A stretch of 64,000 nt of DNA from Linanthus parryae (lineage: Eukaryota; Streptophyta; Magnoliopsida; Ericales; Polemoniaceae). The stretch lies in the NCBI GenBank assembly GCA_023055425.1, contig JALGPY010000009.1, positions 16,929,775 through 16,993,774 of the forward strand. The letters are read 5' to 3'. Of the stretch, positions 44,431-56,606 are shown piece after piece; the first letter of the stretch is position 1, and every line of letters starts with the position of its first letter. The notes under the pieces were generated by a model, which saw only the letters and a program-made list of their open reading frames with translations, had not been told where the DNA came from and did not search any database. The position numbers were made by a program, and so were the translations under genes.

Positions 44431-45339
44431 GAGACAAAAACCACCCCTGTCAGTGGATGGACGTTAGACGAAAAGCACCCTTCTGTTACAATCAGTAAGT
44501 ATGGGGGTGCAATCAGTCTATTTTATGACCATTTTGCCCCTACTTGTATTTTTTAATTTATTTTGTTCATGTTCTTGGTGTTCTTGACCCCCACCACCAC
44601 TACATCCCCACCACCACCACCTCCAGCACATCCCCACCACCACTGATTCACCACCACCAACAACAACACCGCCACCCCACGACCACTGCCATTACCACCA
44701 CAAGGAAACAACCCATCCACAAATTGCAAGCATTTTTTGTGCAATAGAAAGCTTAAATTAAATCCAGAATGGGTAAAAGTTCCGGGTATCCAACATCAAA
44801 CACAATTTGAAGGGGATAGAGGCACAAGCAAATGAAGTCTGAAGTTCAGAAAAAACACACAGCAACTACCAATTAACCAGCACCTAATTCCTACTCATAA
44901 AATCTAGGATCGAGCATTGGATCGGAAGCTCTTTTTTCCTTCAGGAGGCTCATCAAACCACTTGAAATGAACAAAGCAATCACCACTACGCATGAATAAC
45001 TAACACAAGGACTTTGCAACAAATCTGGATAATTGTCAGATCTGGAAGAAGAAATGGACATAAATTTACAGAGGAAGAACGGTAGAACAAGAAGAATTAG
45101 AAAACGTATGTTGAAACTGGTTAAATCTCTAAAAAAAACAGTTTTCCTATTCATCAACATCAGTCACTTCTCAAAGATTCATCAACATCCGTAACTTTCA
45201 AAAGTCTGAAGTTTATGGAACCACACATGAGTGATGTTACAAAAAATTCCAGGCAATAGCCAAACCCTTCTCCAGGGAAACAAAACTATAAATTTTCCTC
45301 ACCAGAAAAGAACACAAAGGCACTCACTGCAAGTAGATT

Positions 45340-45880
45340 CGTAAAATCGGAGCTCGGTCATCAATTTCCCCGAAGCCCGGACTGGAGCTGATTGATCGGT
45401 AACCGCCGGAAAACGAAGACCCATCTTCGGAAATGGTGTTTTCCGGCGAAACCAGTCGGAGAGACGAGCAACAATGGGTCACAAACATCAAACCCAGCCA
45501 CCGAAACTGCTTTCTCTGGAGGGTAAATCGCCAGACGCGAACCTAAGAAGCTCCGATCTGAGGGGTTTGCCGGAAAAAAAGAGCACAAAACCGGATCTCC
45601 CAGATCCGCAACCACCATCAATACCATTAGCGACATCGGCGTCCTTGTCCTCCTCCGGCGTTGGTGGTTCCAATCTCGATAGATCTGAATGTATCAGGAG
45701 GCGGCGTCGTTGTAGGAAGCGGCGGCGTCGTTGTTCTTGGTGATGCCGATGGTGGTGGGTGTGGAAGATGGAGAGAGAAACGGAGGTGGAGGCTGAGTGA
45801 GATTTTGGATTCCTTTAGGTTTGAGAATGGAGGAGGCAGCGGAGGAGGAGATAGAGATGGGGATGAGAGGTAGGGGGGAT
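45340..45880. other. GC-rich interior of MULE H
   Basis: Open frames occur on both strands, but none resembles a known protein, and pyrimidine/CGG-rich composition makes chance frames likely. Its composition contrasts with the AT-rich flanks, as in Pack-MULEs that carry host gene pieces. Not identified. Confidence 0.35.
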
Positions 45881-45954
45881 AATTGGTCATCTAACCTCAC
45901 CCGAATTCCAAATTGGACTCATAACCTTGGAGGAAAAAAGACAAACAACTTTAC

Positions 45955-48900
45955 TGTAATACCCCGTATTTTAGTTGAGGTTATTTAGTAATTTCGAAAA
46001 ATATTTGAGAATTTTAAGAAATTTACATTTCAAAATTGTCCTTGACTTCTTCTTAGTTTTAAAATATAAGTGTGTCATTTGACATCTATGATGATATATA
46101 TTTTCTATTTTGGGCTTATTTTGTAGTTTTGAAAACTTGGATAATACGATAGGAAACTCATTTTGTATACGTGGGAGATACTTGTAATTTTCTAAAAAAA
46201 ATAATAATTAGATTTTGACATTTATTTACAAAGTTGATTATTTGAAATTATTTGGCGATTTTGTAATTTATGAAAATTAACTTGTATGTGATAGTTAATA
46301 TCTGAAAATTATATTTTCACCCATCAACTTTTAGTTTTCACAAAGAAACCTCTCATTTATCAATATTATATTTTTTTTACCCCAACTAGCAATTCATCTA
46401 TTGATTATTTATAATCAAGTTCCCCCTCAATTATTTTTGGTCAACTCTACTAAAATATGGAGATGTTTTTTTTACAAGCATCTCACATTTTGCTCTACTA
46501 ATACATCAAGAACACTACACCCATTATATTCAATCATTTTTTTTCTATCAATCCCATCTCCATCAACCTCTCATTACTACCTTCACTTTGTATCAACTTC
46601 TTTTGGGAGATTTTTCACCACCAACCTCCACCATCAACCCCATTTCTTTCTTCCACAATTCTTCACATGTTTTTCTCTTCAAGAGCATTCACACAAGCTC
46701 TTTTCTCTCTCTCAAAACTCCATGCCCGTTTTTGGGTGTTGACTTCACAAAAACTTCATCAAAACTCAATTTTATGGTCTCCAAATCATGAAAAACTTGA
46801 GTCCAACCTTAATATCATCATGGAGGGGGGTTATTCCACCATTCTACTCATGAATTGAAGCCCAATTTCACCATTTCTCTCCAATTTCTTGAATCTTGGG
46901 GTAAATCTTCCTTCTAGTCTTGAATTCATACATGCATGTTTATGTTTTTCTTTGATTGATGAAATTTCACATTAGTTTTCTTCATCTCCATGCCTGATTC
47001 TTCATTTCCATGGTTAGATCATGTGATTGACTCCAAAATCTTGACTATTTCATGAAACTCACTCTAAAACCCATATGCACTTTGTAAATTTCTTGGTAGT
47101 TACACTTGCATGTCAAGAAAATTTTGATCATTTGTGTCAAGAGCATGTGAAAAATCTTACTTCATGCCTAAAATGATGTTATTTGTGTGAAAATCAAGTC
47201 TCCATAAGTTGCATGTATCTTTTGAACCAAACTTGTTGATTTTTGGAAAAAATGCATATTGACACAATCTTACCAGTTTGTGAAAAACGTATATTATCTC
47301 CAAATTTTGTCTCTGTGAAATTTTTAAATCTTGCATATTTTGAAACTAGACTCAGAGGTGGTCAGTTTGAGAAAAAAACCAACTCCATAGCCATTTTGGT
47401 TAGGGAGATATGCTCATTTTAAGTTGCATGTTTTCTGAAACTCTGTTTCAGTACCAATCTTGCCATTTTTATTAAAAACCCCATTTTTAGAAACCTATGG
47501 CATCTAATCTTTCTTGCGATTAAAGTAGACACATAGGGGATTCATTCTGGAGAAGATGAGCTTTATTTATATTCTCCAAGTGGTAGTAATCCCCTTGCAA
47601 AGTTGAAAGTTTTTGCAAAACTCTTCTCTGCATAGCAGTGTTTGTTATTTTTGTAACTTGAGTTTTATAATAGCTATGCATGATTTTCTTGATGTTTCTG
47701 AAAGTAGACACATGTAGGTTCATCATAAATTAATTTAAAAATTTTAGGAGATGATTTGATATGGTAAATATGGCTCCAAAGTCAGAGCTACAATTCTGTC
47801 CAGAATTGTAGTTTCACATTTTTTAGAAAACTTGAATTTTTTGAACTTCTAGGTGTTTTGTTGGAATTATTTTGATAATTAAACATCTTTATATGTTCAT
47901 TAGTGACATATAGGACTATGTGACATGTAGGTTTTCATTGTTATTATGCATGTGTAAATTGGTTATAACGAGTACGTCATACGTGTGATTGTAGACATCG
48001 ACCCCGTAGGAGAGAGCGGTTGTCGTCGGAGTGCTAGGCTTAGTTTCTTGATTTTGATTGTGCTTCATATCAGTGGTAAGTACATATGTACGACCTTTTC
48101 ATATCAAAATGTGCGTATGCGTTCGATGTTTCAAATGAATGCTTGTTATATGAAAAAGTATGAGAATGCATGTATTCCACTCGAATGTTGTTAAACTATT
48201 CTATTCATCTCCTTTGAGAACTCTCGGAAATTACTTGTGAAATGTTGATATTCTGATTCTCGTTATGTGTAAGAGAAGAAATAAAATACCTCTAATAGAC
48301 TTAGGACGATGTACAGAGTACTGTTATTAATGAGAGGCGTCAAGCGATCCTCCATTTTCTTATGGCTAAGACCATTGAAGCAATGCTTCTTATTATTGGA
48401 TAGAACGTTAATGTTCACAAATCCGCCCCCGATGAGCCAAAAGGTATCAAGATATTGAGGCCAAGGGGTTTATAGAGCTATAGAGTGCTACTTATACTTG
48501 TAAGGGTCACTGCGGTATAGGGGTGTCGACACTTAAGGCCTTTAGCTAATGTTATAAGCGGGGTTGACGAATGGGCTCCCTTAACGCTCGGGTGAAATAG
48601 GGTTTGATAGACCCTAGAAGGAACCCTTAGTGATTATTTCGTGATCCCTCTGTCTACATCGATCCTGCTGGTGGCTCTAGACATGCCTCAGCTAAACTTA
48701 ACGGTTAAATTTGAATTGAAAGAAAGTTTGATTACTCTATTGATGTTGTTTGTGGCTCTTGATTGCCTAATCTAATCAAATGATTTGAAAAGCTTTGGCT
48801 ACTTGTGATTTAATATCATTATCAGGTCAAATGGACTTGTTTACTGTTGATATTCTACTTGTTTAAGAATATGTTGACTACTTGTGGTTTATAAATGTTT

Positions 48901-49336
48901 TAAAGATGATGGTTCTCGCTTCGCGGTTACTCATAAATGTTCCGAATTGTTCCAACTCTTTTGCTCATTGATTTTCAAATCTCTTTATTTGCTTCAACTC
49001 ATGCTTCCCTGCCACTCGTTGCTTTACATGTCGTAGTGTGTATTTACTCAGTTTTTACTGATCATTTTCTTCAAAACTGCGTCGGCTTTTGCCATTTTAA
49101 AACCGCAGGTCATCAATCAAGGTGGGGGATGGGAACGCGTATCGAGACGAAGACGTTTAGCTTAAATTAGATCACTTAGTATATAACATAGAATATTTCA
49201 AATCACATTACATTTGTAAACTTATCTTCTCAAGATTGTTCTATTTATTAGATGAAATGTAATCTTAATAGTTAATATTCTACTTTTGGTTATCGATTGT
49301 CTCTCTAACCCTGAACCGAGATCCCGGGTCGTTTCA
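45955..49336 (+). repeat. Solo chromovirus-type LTR inside MULE H
   Basis: 3382 bp from TGTAATACCCCGTATTTTAG to GGGTCGTTTCA, flanked by TTTAC on both sides (45950-45954, 49337-49341). No internal region or second LTR remains, so it arose by recombination between the two LTRs. It shares AGGGGTGTCGACACTTAAGG (48519-48538) and both termini with the LTR of element J in the opposite orientation, so it belongs to the same family. Confidence 0.88.
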
Positions 49337-49552
49337 TTTACCCTCTCACAAATGGAGGGTAGACGTCCAATTTCGAATTGGGGCAAGGTTAGAAAACAAA
49401 GAGGCATTTGTGGGGAGGTTTCAGTACAAATTTTTCGGAGGTAGGGTAAGAAATGAGGAGAAAAAATATTATATAGTAGTGTAATTTTTTTTCAATCTGA
49501 GGGTATATATGTCTTTTTCTTCCTCCGTTATGTCACCGTTACCTCCGTTATC

Positions 49553-49641
49553 TGACAGGGGTGATCTTTGAATATCCCCGAACACAAGGGGTTTTTTTGT
49601 ATATACCCCATACTCAAGGGGTGATTTTTGTCCTTTTACCC
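49553..49641 (-). repeat. Right terminal inverted repeat of MULE H
   Basis: Complement of the left repeat; ends CCTTTTACCC. The right target duplication follows. Confidence 0.9.
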
Positions 49642-49650
49642 ATAAAATTT

Positions 49651-51014
49651 TGGTTTTCAGAAACTTGATTTTGAAAGAAATATTTAAGAGCAAATAAAAA
49701 TTTGCTTTCTCGTAGGTCAGAAACATGTAGGAAGAATTTTGATCTACAATTCTTCGTACGCTGCAATGCAACTAGGTTTTTGAAGTTCGATGCGTCTCTC
49801 TACTCAGCTCCGTACATTTTTACAGTGACCCGGCTCATCGCTTTTGCTCCTCAACGGAATGGTTTTAGCAGTGTTCAACCACGGACGGTTTAGTAAATTC
49901 CGGAGGTACTCTTCGATTCCTCTCTGGGTTTTTGATTTTGACTAGTTCTGGTATCTGGGTTTCCATCATAAAGTAATTCTTTGCTGATTTAGCTTTTCCA
50001 TTGGGCTTTGAATTGACATCGCTCTTTCAGCCTCTGTTTGAAATGTTGGTTTGGAATAGTCATTTCTAGGTTTGATTTTACTATTTCCTCCTTAGGTGAG
50101 ATTAAGAAATAAGAATCATGTGTTGTGTTCGGTTTAACATCGATTATTGGTGTTTGATGGGCTAAATTTTGTGGGATATCATGAAGCATTTTCTCTCTTT
50201 GGAATTGTGATGTAGTCAAAGCGTTTACACTCACTATGTATGTATATAGCGACTTCTTTCTAGGGTTCTAGACTTGTAGTAAACTTTCATAGACTACACA
50301 CACATGTATATCTCTTGAGAATTGAGATTTCATAGACATACCAGCCTCTTTGAAATTGTAGTGCGGCAAAATCATTTCTGAGAATATCAAATGTTTATTT
50401 GTTCTTTCTTAGATGAGAAATATTGAGCTATGAAAAACACGAGTAGTTGAGTGAGTATGGGGCAATAAGGGTTTCAGCTTCCATGGTATTGTTTACTAGG
50501 TCAGATTTGTGAGGATTGTATCCGTTATTTTCAGATCTCGTCTGACTTTTATCTAGCGCTGTGAAGTTTTAGTGAATATTCATGATTTCTTAATCCGCAC
50601 ATGTAACTAGTACATTCCTGATACGGTAGAAATATTGACACATATATGTCATGTTAGTACAAATACTGCATTTGATCATGGGCGGTGCGAGCAAAACTAT
50701 TGAGTAGTAGTGCCTAGTACAGTCTTATGGAAGTTAACATCTAAAGTACTTTAAATACTATTGTACGATTCCAAGTGATTCAAATAGAAAATAAATTGGT
50801 AACATTTCAATAGATAGGGAACCTACCCCATAGATCTAAGCAGAGCTTTAGTAAATTTGTATAGTGAACTTTCCTTTCACAAATAATACTTTTATGTGAG
50901 CTCTTTCTTGGAAAGAGTGATGTAATATCCCCTTTCGGTGATTCACATTCTCCCAGTTCATATTCTTGTTTTATCTATAACGAGACGCAGGAATTTGTAG
51001 TTCTTTTCTCCCAT
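49651..51014. other. Unassigned stretch right of the MULE
   Basis: No gene supported. 49651-49743 completes the tandem duplication described at 43131-44335. A possible exon end with a splice-donor-like GAG|GTACTC occurs near 49904, but there is no conserved frame. Confidence 0.35.
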
Positions 51015-51360
51015 TAAAACTATAGGAAGTAGATCTTATGATGGTCCTAAATCCGAGAAAAATGTAATACATTGATACCTAGTAACCTGAAGAAGCATAT
51101 TCCGAATTTGGAGTCACCTGGTATTCCGAATCTAATGGTCACATTTATTTTGATCTCCTTATCTATATAGGAAAATGATAAAAATAATTCACACTATCTG
51201 GGTACTCATTTTTCCAAATCAGATATGTATCTACAAAATGATTTCATGTTAGTTTCTGGTTTGGGTTTCTATACTTTATGGATGCTAGTGTCTTACGTTT
51301 TATTAGTTCATGTTTGAAACTGTATATCCCTCTTGAGAGCTCGCTCGTGGTCACCTCTTT
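51015..51360 (+). repeat. 346-bp direct repeat, copy 1
   Basis: From TAAAACTATAGGAAGTAG to GGTCACCTCTTT. It is repeated at 51653-51998 with roughly ten differences. Neither copy has a gene. Confidence 0.88.
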
Positions 51361-51652
51361 GTGGCATAGCTAAGAAGGCATATATTGTTATTTAACACTA
51401 CTATATGTCATTGCCAAACATTACCGATTTATTCTTTTCAATAGGGCGAGTGGACCAGAGTCCCGAAATTCTATCGCGATCCGATGAATAATCAGTTCAT
51501 GTATTAAAACGCCGTAACTTATGTTTCAGAGTGATGAGTTTGACAATGTGATAACTTTCCAGTATGTTCAACTTAAATATTTATTGTTTAGGGGTAATCA
51601 AAATCAAATCGGAGACAAGTACAGCAGGGAAAGTACCAGAGTCCGCTCTTTA

Positions 51653-51998
51653 TAAAACTATAGGAAGTAGATCTTATGATGGTCCTAAATCCGAGAAAAA
51701 TGTAATACATCGATACCTAGTAACCTGAAGAAGCATATTCCGAATTTGGAGTCACCTGGTATTCCGAATCTAATGGTCACATTTATTTTGATCTCCTTAT
51801 CTATATAGGAAAATGATAAAAATAATTCACCTTATCTGGGAACTCATTTTTCCAATCAGATATGTATCTACAAAATGATTTCATGTTAGTTTCTGGTTTG
51901 GGTTTCTATACTTTAAGGATGCTAGTGTCTTACGTTTTATTAGTTCACGTTTGAAACTGTATATCCCTCTTAGAGAGCGAGCTCGTGGTCACCTCTTT
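51653..51998 (+). repeat. 346-bp direct repeat, copy 2
   Basis: Same length as copy 1, period 638 bp. The 292-bp spacer is not repeated after copy 2. Confidence 0.88.
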
Positions 51999-51999
51999 T

Positions 52000-52462
52000 C
52001 TTTTCTCCATCCACTATCCTCGGTGATAGAAAGCTGCTGTGAGAAAACACTGTGGAAAAGCTGCTGTGAACTCTTGATAAAATGTTGTTTGGTTAATATT
52101 ACGTAAAAGCTGCTGTGAAATATTGATATAGTAATTTTGTGTTTGGTAAAATCAACTGTGAAGTTGCTGGGAGAAGGTAAAATGACAAAAATATATAACA
52201 CGTGTCATATTCGGAAAGATAACTATTGATATTTTAAAAAATTGTAAGGATAAAATTGGTTATACAATTGGTTGTAGATAAATTAATTAAAAGCACTTTC
52301 TGAAAAAGCATCTCCCCCCTTGCTTCCTGAAAACTGGTGTGGGACAGCAGAAACTGTCCGGAAAAGCAGAAATTTTATTTTTACCAAACACGCTAAAACT
52401 GCTTCTGCTGTCAGAAAGCAGCTGTGCTGTAAGCAGAAGCATTCCCAAACTCACCCTTAGTC
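52000..52462. mobile_element. Possible MITE fragment with AGCTGCTGTGA motifs
   Basis: AAGCTGCTGTGA occurs at about 52031, 52059 and 52107 and inverted near 52413. It ends with GCATTCCCAAACTCACCCTTAG and contains GTTTGGTAA strings, as in hAT-type plant MITEs. No matching left terminal repeat was found, so the borders are not defined. It adjoins the LINE remnant at 52456. Confidence 0.4.
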
Positions 52463-53175
52463 ATATCAATATATTGAGTATGTACCCCCATTTCTCCAAG
52501 ACATCTCACAATGTCTCTCTAGGAGTCTAGGTACTCAATCACATGCCTTTTCCAAGTCCATTACCACTAAATGGAGTTCTTTCTTCTTTCCTGTACTTCT
52601 CTGAATCACCAAAGCAGGAAAATGGCCTCCATAGTCGATCTCCATGTCATAAAATAAACAAATTTTGGGTAACAATCGTCTCACATCTTAATCTCCAAAA
52701 AATAGCATGCTTCCTTAACGCTTTCAAAGCTTCATTGTGCGACTCATATACCTAAATAATTTGAACAACTTTGGATATCTCCCTTGTCCTTAAATAGATG
52801 TACCAATGTACTCTTTCTCCACTCTTTTAGTATTTTCATGTATTTCAAGATTTTATTAAAGAGACTAGTCAACCATACTACTTCAGCACTTCTATACAAA
52901 TCCCGTCAGGTCCAACACCCTTCCCCACTTTCATATGTTCAACACATCTTTTATCTCAATTTCGCTAATGTTACGAGTGAATATATAGTTTCAGCACAAA
53001 CTAGACTTACAAAGATCCCCTAACCTCAAGTCAGTTGATGGTTTTTATTTTAGAGTTTCTCAAATTAACTTCTCTACTTTCCTCAATCTTATCATCCTCA
53101 ATAATTATCACCATCCTTATTTCTTCTCTCCAATCGTAACTCAAATCCTTCCGTTTTTTTCTCTCCAATTCTTGC

Positions 53176-53213
<38 letters not shown>

Positions 53214-53330
53214 ATCCTTAGACTTTAGTCTTTCCCAAAAACCATCACACCTTATCGCCTTAGCCTCTGTTATAAATATAGCTTTCTTAGTTTCGGCTTT
53301 GACGAATTTATATATCTCTAAGGTCTCTGT
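52456..53330 (-). pseudogene. LINE RT remnant at the left end of the inverted duplication
   Basis: The minus strand has a V-G-K-type block near 52925 (ahead of the RT core) and the DLEKAYDRVPRE-type motif A in decayed form near 52545. Sequence matches the plus-strand remnant at 56030-56560, e.g. GATCTTTGTAAGTCTAGTTTG against GATCTTTGTGGGTCTAGTTTG. Confidence 0.7.
53178..53210. repeat. (AT)n microsatellite
   Basis: About 16 TA units, located in the left arm only. Confidence 0.95.
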
Positions 53331-53689
53331 TCCTATAAGTAAGTAAGGCTTTGTGCAACAACATAGTTAGCTATGCAGATACCAAAATGGAAAGGACGAT
53401 GACAGGGAAGAAAAATCATAAATTGCAGCATAGTTTTATTAGTATAAAATAGAAACTTCAGAGTACAACTCAAAAGCATCGGACAATCAAAAAGTAAAAT
53501 TTTATACTGTTGCAAGAAACAAGCTTGTTGAACTTGCTGTTGTATCCGGTAACCATGTAACTTCCACATCACATACCTCAAACACCACTAGGGAAAGACT
53601 TTGTCAATACGATGACCTTTCATAAAACACGCATCTTGAGAATCTCTCTCTCAGCATCCCTCAAGTGCAACAAGTACTGTTGCTGACTG

Positions 53690-54500
53690 AATTGTCCTAT
53701 GAATACTCAACCAAGTTAGCTTCTCTCCCAATTAAAAAGCAAAGAAATGCTCTTGTCAGACACCATGGAGCATTCGGAAAGGAGAAGCATCTCCAAATAG
53801 TGTAACCCTTCCATAGATAACTTCAACGCCATAGTCGGTAATCAAACGTCTTGACACGCCTAGTTGTTTCGGAACTAAGCAGTATTTAGCAACTGCAACC
53901 GGACTTGCGTCAGCGACATTTGATGTTCGACCATGTAGCTTAGGAATATCAAAAACCATTTCATCTGTCAGATTTATGCAACCACTTAGTTTCACCTGAA
54001 TGAGTCTGGCCCTGTAGTTTTTCACCGCGGGATGAAGTCCACTGTCGGTTATTCTGCTAAGTCCACTTAAATCGGTGTCCAGTAGGTGCGGAAACATTAC
54101 TCCAACAATAGCTAAGCTGCGATTACCGGACTTGGAGCATCTTGGGACAGAAAAATAACCAAGTGACTCACAAAGAAAGAGTACGTGTGTTTTTAAGACG
54201 ATATCATCTATTCCTGCAAGCTTCTGTAATTTTGACCCACAACTTGTAAGTGCACCAAGAACTCCAAATAGGGTACACGTTTCCAATCACAGACTGTTAA
54301 GGGAGCGAGAAAATTAACTAAAACTGTATTGCCACTATCAGATAAAGAGGAGCACGAAACAGGTGCCTACACAGGCTACACAAATAAACCCCAATAGCAT
54401 GAAGAACCTCGTCTTTTATACCAGGACATGCATTGATGGTTAGAGAAGCCGGTTTCTTCATACCGTTAAGCTTACACATTCCTTCAGTTACCGGGGTTTA
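53690..54500 (-). pseudogene. EBF1/EBF2-like F-box/LRR pseudogene, left (minus) copy
   Basis: Leucine-rich repeats of the EIN3-binding F-box type are read on the minus strand: MKKPASLTINACPGIKDE near 54470-54420, FGVLGALTSCGSKLQKLA near 54275-54220, SLAIVGVMFPHLLDTDLSGLSRITDSGLH near 54120-54035 and LSGCINLTDEMV near 53990-53955. In plants EBF1/2 are F-box subunits of the SCF ubiquitin ligase that degrades EIN3. The F-box itself is not present; only the LRR half remains, with frame changes and stops. A head-to-head partner starts at 54590. Confidence 0.75.
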
Positions 54501-54589
54501 GTAGCAATCGCATAGCATGTGACTTATTTGACCTCTTTCTACCTTGAATTTATGTAAATATCAGAAATGAAAGCCTACAAGATATTGGT

Positions 54590-55730
54590 TCTTGATGCCC
54601 TAGGTTGACCTCAATCTCCATCATAGCCTGTCGTCTTGTTGGGATCAAGGAGTTGCAAGCCTCGTATTTTCAAGGTCTTCGGTCGTGTCCATGCTGAAGG
54701 TACATTCCTTGAGTATCTGAGACAAAATTCTTGCTGCTATTGAGTGTCATGGGAACACTGTTGTTCTTAAAGGGTTGAATGATGCAACTGGCAGCTGCAA
54801 CTAGATTTCCAGTACTTGGTAAACTTACCGGTATGAAGAAACTGACCTCTCTAACAATCACTACATGTCCTAGTATAAAAAACGCGGTTCGTCATGCTAT
54901 TGGGGATGCTTTTTGTGGTCTAAAGCGGATGCACTTCTGTTAGTGGTCCTTTTCATATGAGAGTGTCATTACAGTTTTAGTTGAAGTTTCCTGTTTCATT
55001 CTGTGTCTACAATTGGAAACTGACGGAATCAGCCTATTTGGAGTTCTTGGTGCACTTTCGAGTAGTGGGCAAAAGTGCATACACTTTCACTTGTTTCATG
55101 CACGGGTTTAGAGCTGTTGTCTTGAAGACACATGAACTATCTCCTTGTGAGTCGCTTGGTTCCTTATCCAGCCCATGGTGCTCCAGGTTTGATAGCCGTA
55201 GCTGAGCTATGTTTGAGGCACTGTGTCCACACTTACTGCACATTAATCTAAGTTGATTTAGCGGAATAAAAGACAGTGGACTTCTTTCCCTGGTGAAAAA
55301 CTGCTGTGCCGAGCTAATTGAGGTGAAACTAAGTAGTTGTGTAAATATGACAGATGGATGTGGCTTTTGAGTTTGCTAAGCTACATGGTTGAACCCTGAA
55401 AGTGCTCCAACTTGAAAGATGAGCCAAGGTTACTGATGCAAGTCTGGTTGCAGTTGCAAAATATTGCTTAGTTCTGAAACATGTTGACGTGTCAAGATGT
55501 CTATTCTTGACTCTGGGATTGTTTTCTTATCTATGAGAGGGCTTGGCTACTTTGGAGGCGCTTCTCATTTTCCGATGCTCCATGGTTTCTAGCAAGAGCA
55601 TACCTTCACTTTTGAACTCCGGGGAGATACTGACCTGGTTAAGTATCTCAGACTGCAATTCAGTCAGGGACAACACTGGAGGGATGCTGAAGAGAGATTG
55701 CCAAGATGAGTGTTTGGTGAAAGGTCACTA
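54590..55730 (+). pseudogene. EBF1/EBF2-like F-box/LRR pseudogene, right (plus) copy
   Basis: LRR blocks in broken frames: an ASLVFSRSSVVSMLKV stretch near 54656, ILAAIECHGNTVVLKGL near 54730, MKKLTSLTITTCPSIKN near 54835, FGVLGAL near 55038, an LSSCVNMTD block near 55335 and the C-terminal MVSSKSIPSLLNSGEIL...ISDCNSV region at 55580-55670. It extends further at both ends than the left copy but has more stops. No F-box, no usable start. Confidence 0.75.
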
Positions 55731-56029
55731 CGTAATGGTGCTTGTTTCTGGCTGTCAGATTTTATGTACTCTTCTATAATACATTTTTGTTTACTGGAGT
55801 AATAGTCAAGTTTAATTTTGATTTTCCTGTCCTTATTGCTTATAGGTGTCCGCTGCTTTTGAGCTGTACTATGCAGTTTCTATTCTTTAATAAAACTATG
55901 TCATGTTTTCTGATTCTTCTTTCCTTTAATTTGGAAATCGTTCTTTTCAATTTTGTAATGTTCATGGCGAACTATATTCTTTCACAAAGCCTTATTTGCT
56001 TGTATGAATAGTGAGACCTTCGGGAGATC
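55731..56029 (+). other. Right-arm sequence between EBF-like pseudogene and LINE
   Basis: AT-rich. Translated frames at 55860-56005 and, on the minus strand, at 53480-53340 share LLSCTxxFLF and ANYxxxQSL, showing that the inverted duplication covers this spacer too. Not a gene. Confidence 0.6.
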
Positions 56030-56560
56030 TAAAGTTGCGGTATTAAAAACAATTCAGTGACTTGTGGTTAGTTGATCTTTGTGGGTCTAGTTTGTGCTCA
56101 AACTATAAGTTCACTCCTAAGATTAGGGAGAAGAGATATAAGATGCGTTGAAGGTGATGAAAGTGGGCAAGGGTGTAGGGCCCCATGTGATTTCTATCTA
56201 AGTGTGGAAGTTGTTAGATGAAATGGTTGACTAGTGAAATGCATGAAAATTCTGTAAGGGTGGAGGAAAAGTACATTGGTGCCTCTACTTAGGAATTATT
56301 TAGGTATCGAACTCACGAGTCACACAATGAATTTGTAAGAGCGTTTTGGAAGCATGTTATTGAGAGGAGATTAAGATGTGAGACAGTAGTCATTCAAAAT
56401 CAGTGTGGTTTTATGCCACGGAAATTGACAATGGAGGCCTTGGTCCTACTTTGGCACTTAACGAAAAAGTACAAAAAAACAATAAGAAGAACTCCATTTA
56501 GTGTTCATGGACTTGGAAAAGGCATATGATAGAGGGCCTAGAGAGCCAGTGTGGTCTCAA
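56030..56560 (+). pseudogene. LINE RT remnant at the right end of the inverted duplication
   Basis: RT-related blocks: a V-G-K-x-x-G-P motif near 56160, ERRLRCETVVIQNQCGFMP near 56360-56415 (pre-motif A) and MDLEKAYDR near 56504. It breaks off just after motif A, where the left arm continues. Confidence 0.75.
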
Positions 56561-56606
56561 AGTTATTGCATGTGGAGTCCGCTGGTCTCAAAGTTATTGC
56601 ATGTGG
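56549..56606 (+). repeat. Short tandem duplication
   Basis: TGGTCTCAAAGTTATTGCAT followed by GTGG is repeated after about 32 bases, at the point where the LINE homology ends. Confidence 0.85.

Larger units (their letters stand above)
44345..49641. mobile_element. Non-autonomous MULE (Mutator-like) element H
   Basis: Terminal inverted repeats of about 86-89 bp (44345-44430; 49553-49641) start GGGTAAAAGACAAAAACCAC and are flanked by the 9-bp duplication ATAAAATTT (44336-44344, 49642-49650). Nine-base duplications with long terminal repeats define Mutator-like elements. Without the inserted solo LTR it is about 1.9 kb. No transposase is visible. The interior 45340-45880 is GC-rich and may be captured host sequence. 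Confidence 0.9.

Noticed and set aside
45361..45900. Several frames in the MULE interior
   Set aside because: Overlap on both strands with biased composition; no protein family recognised.
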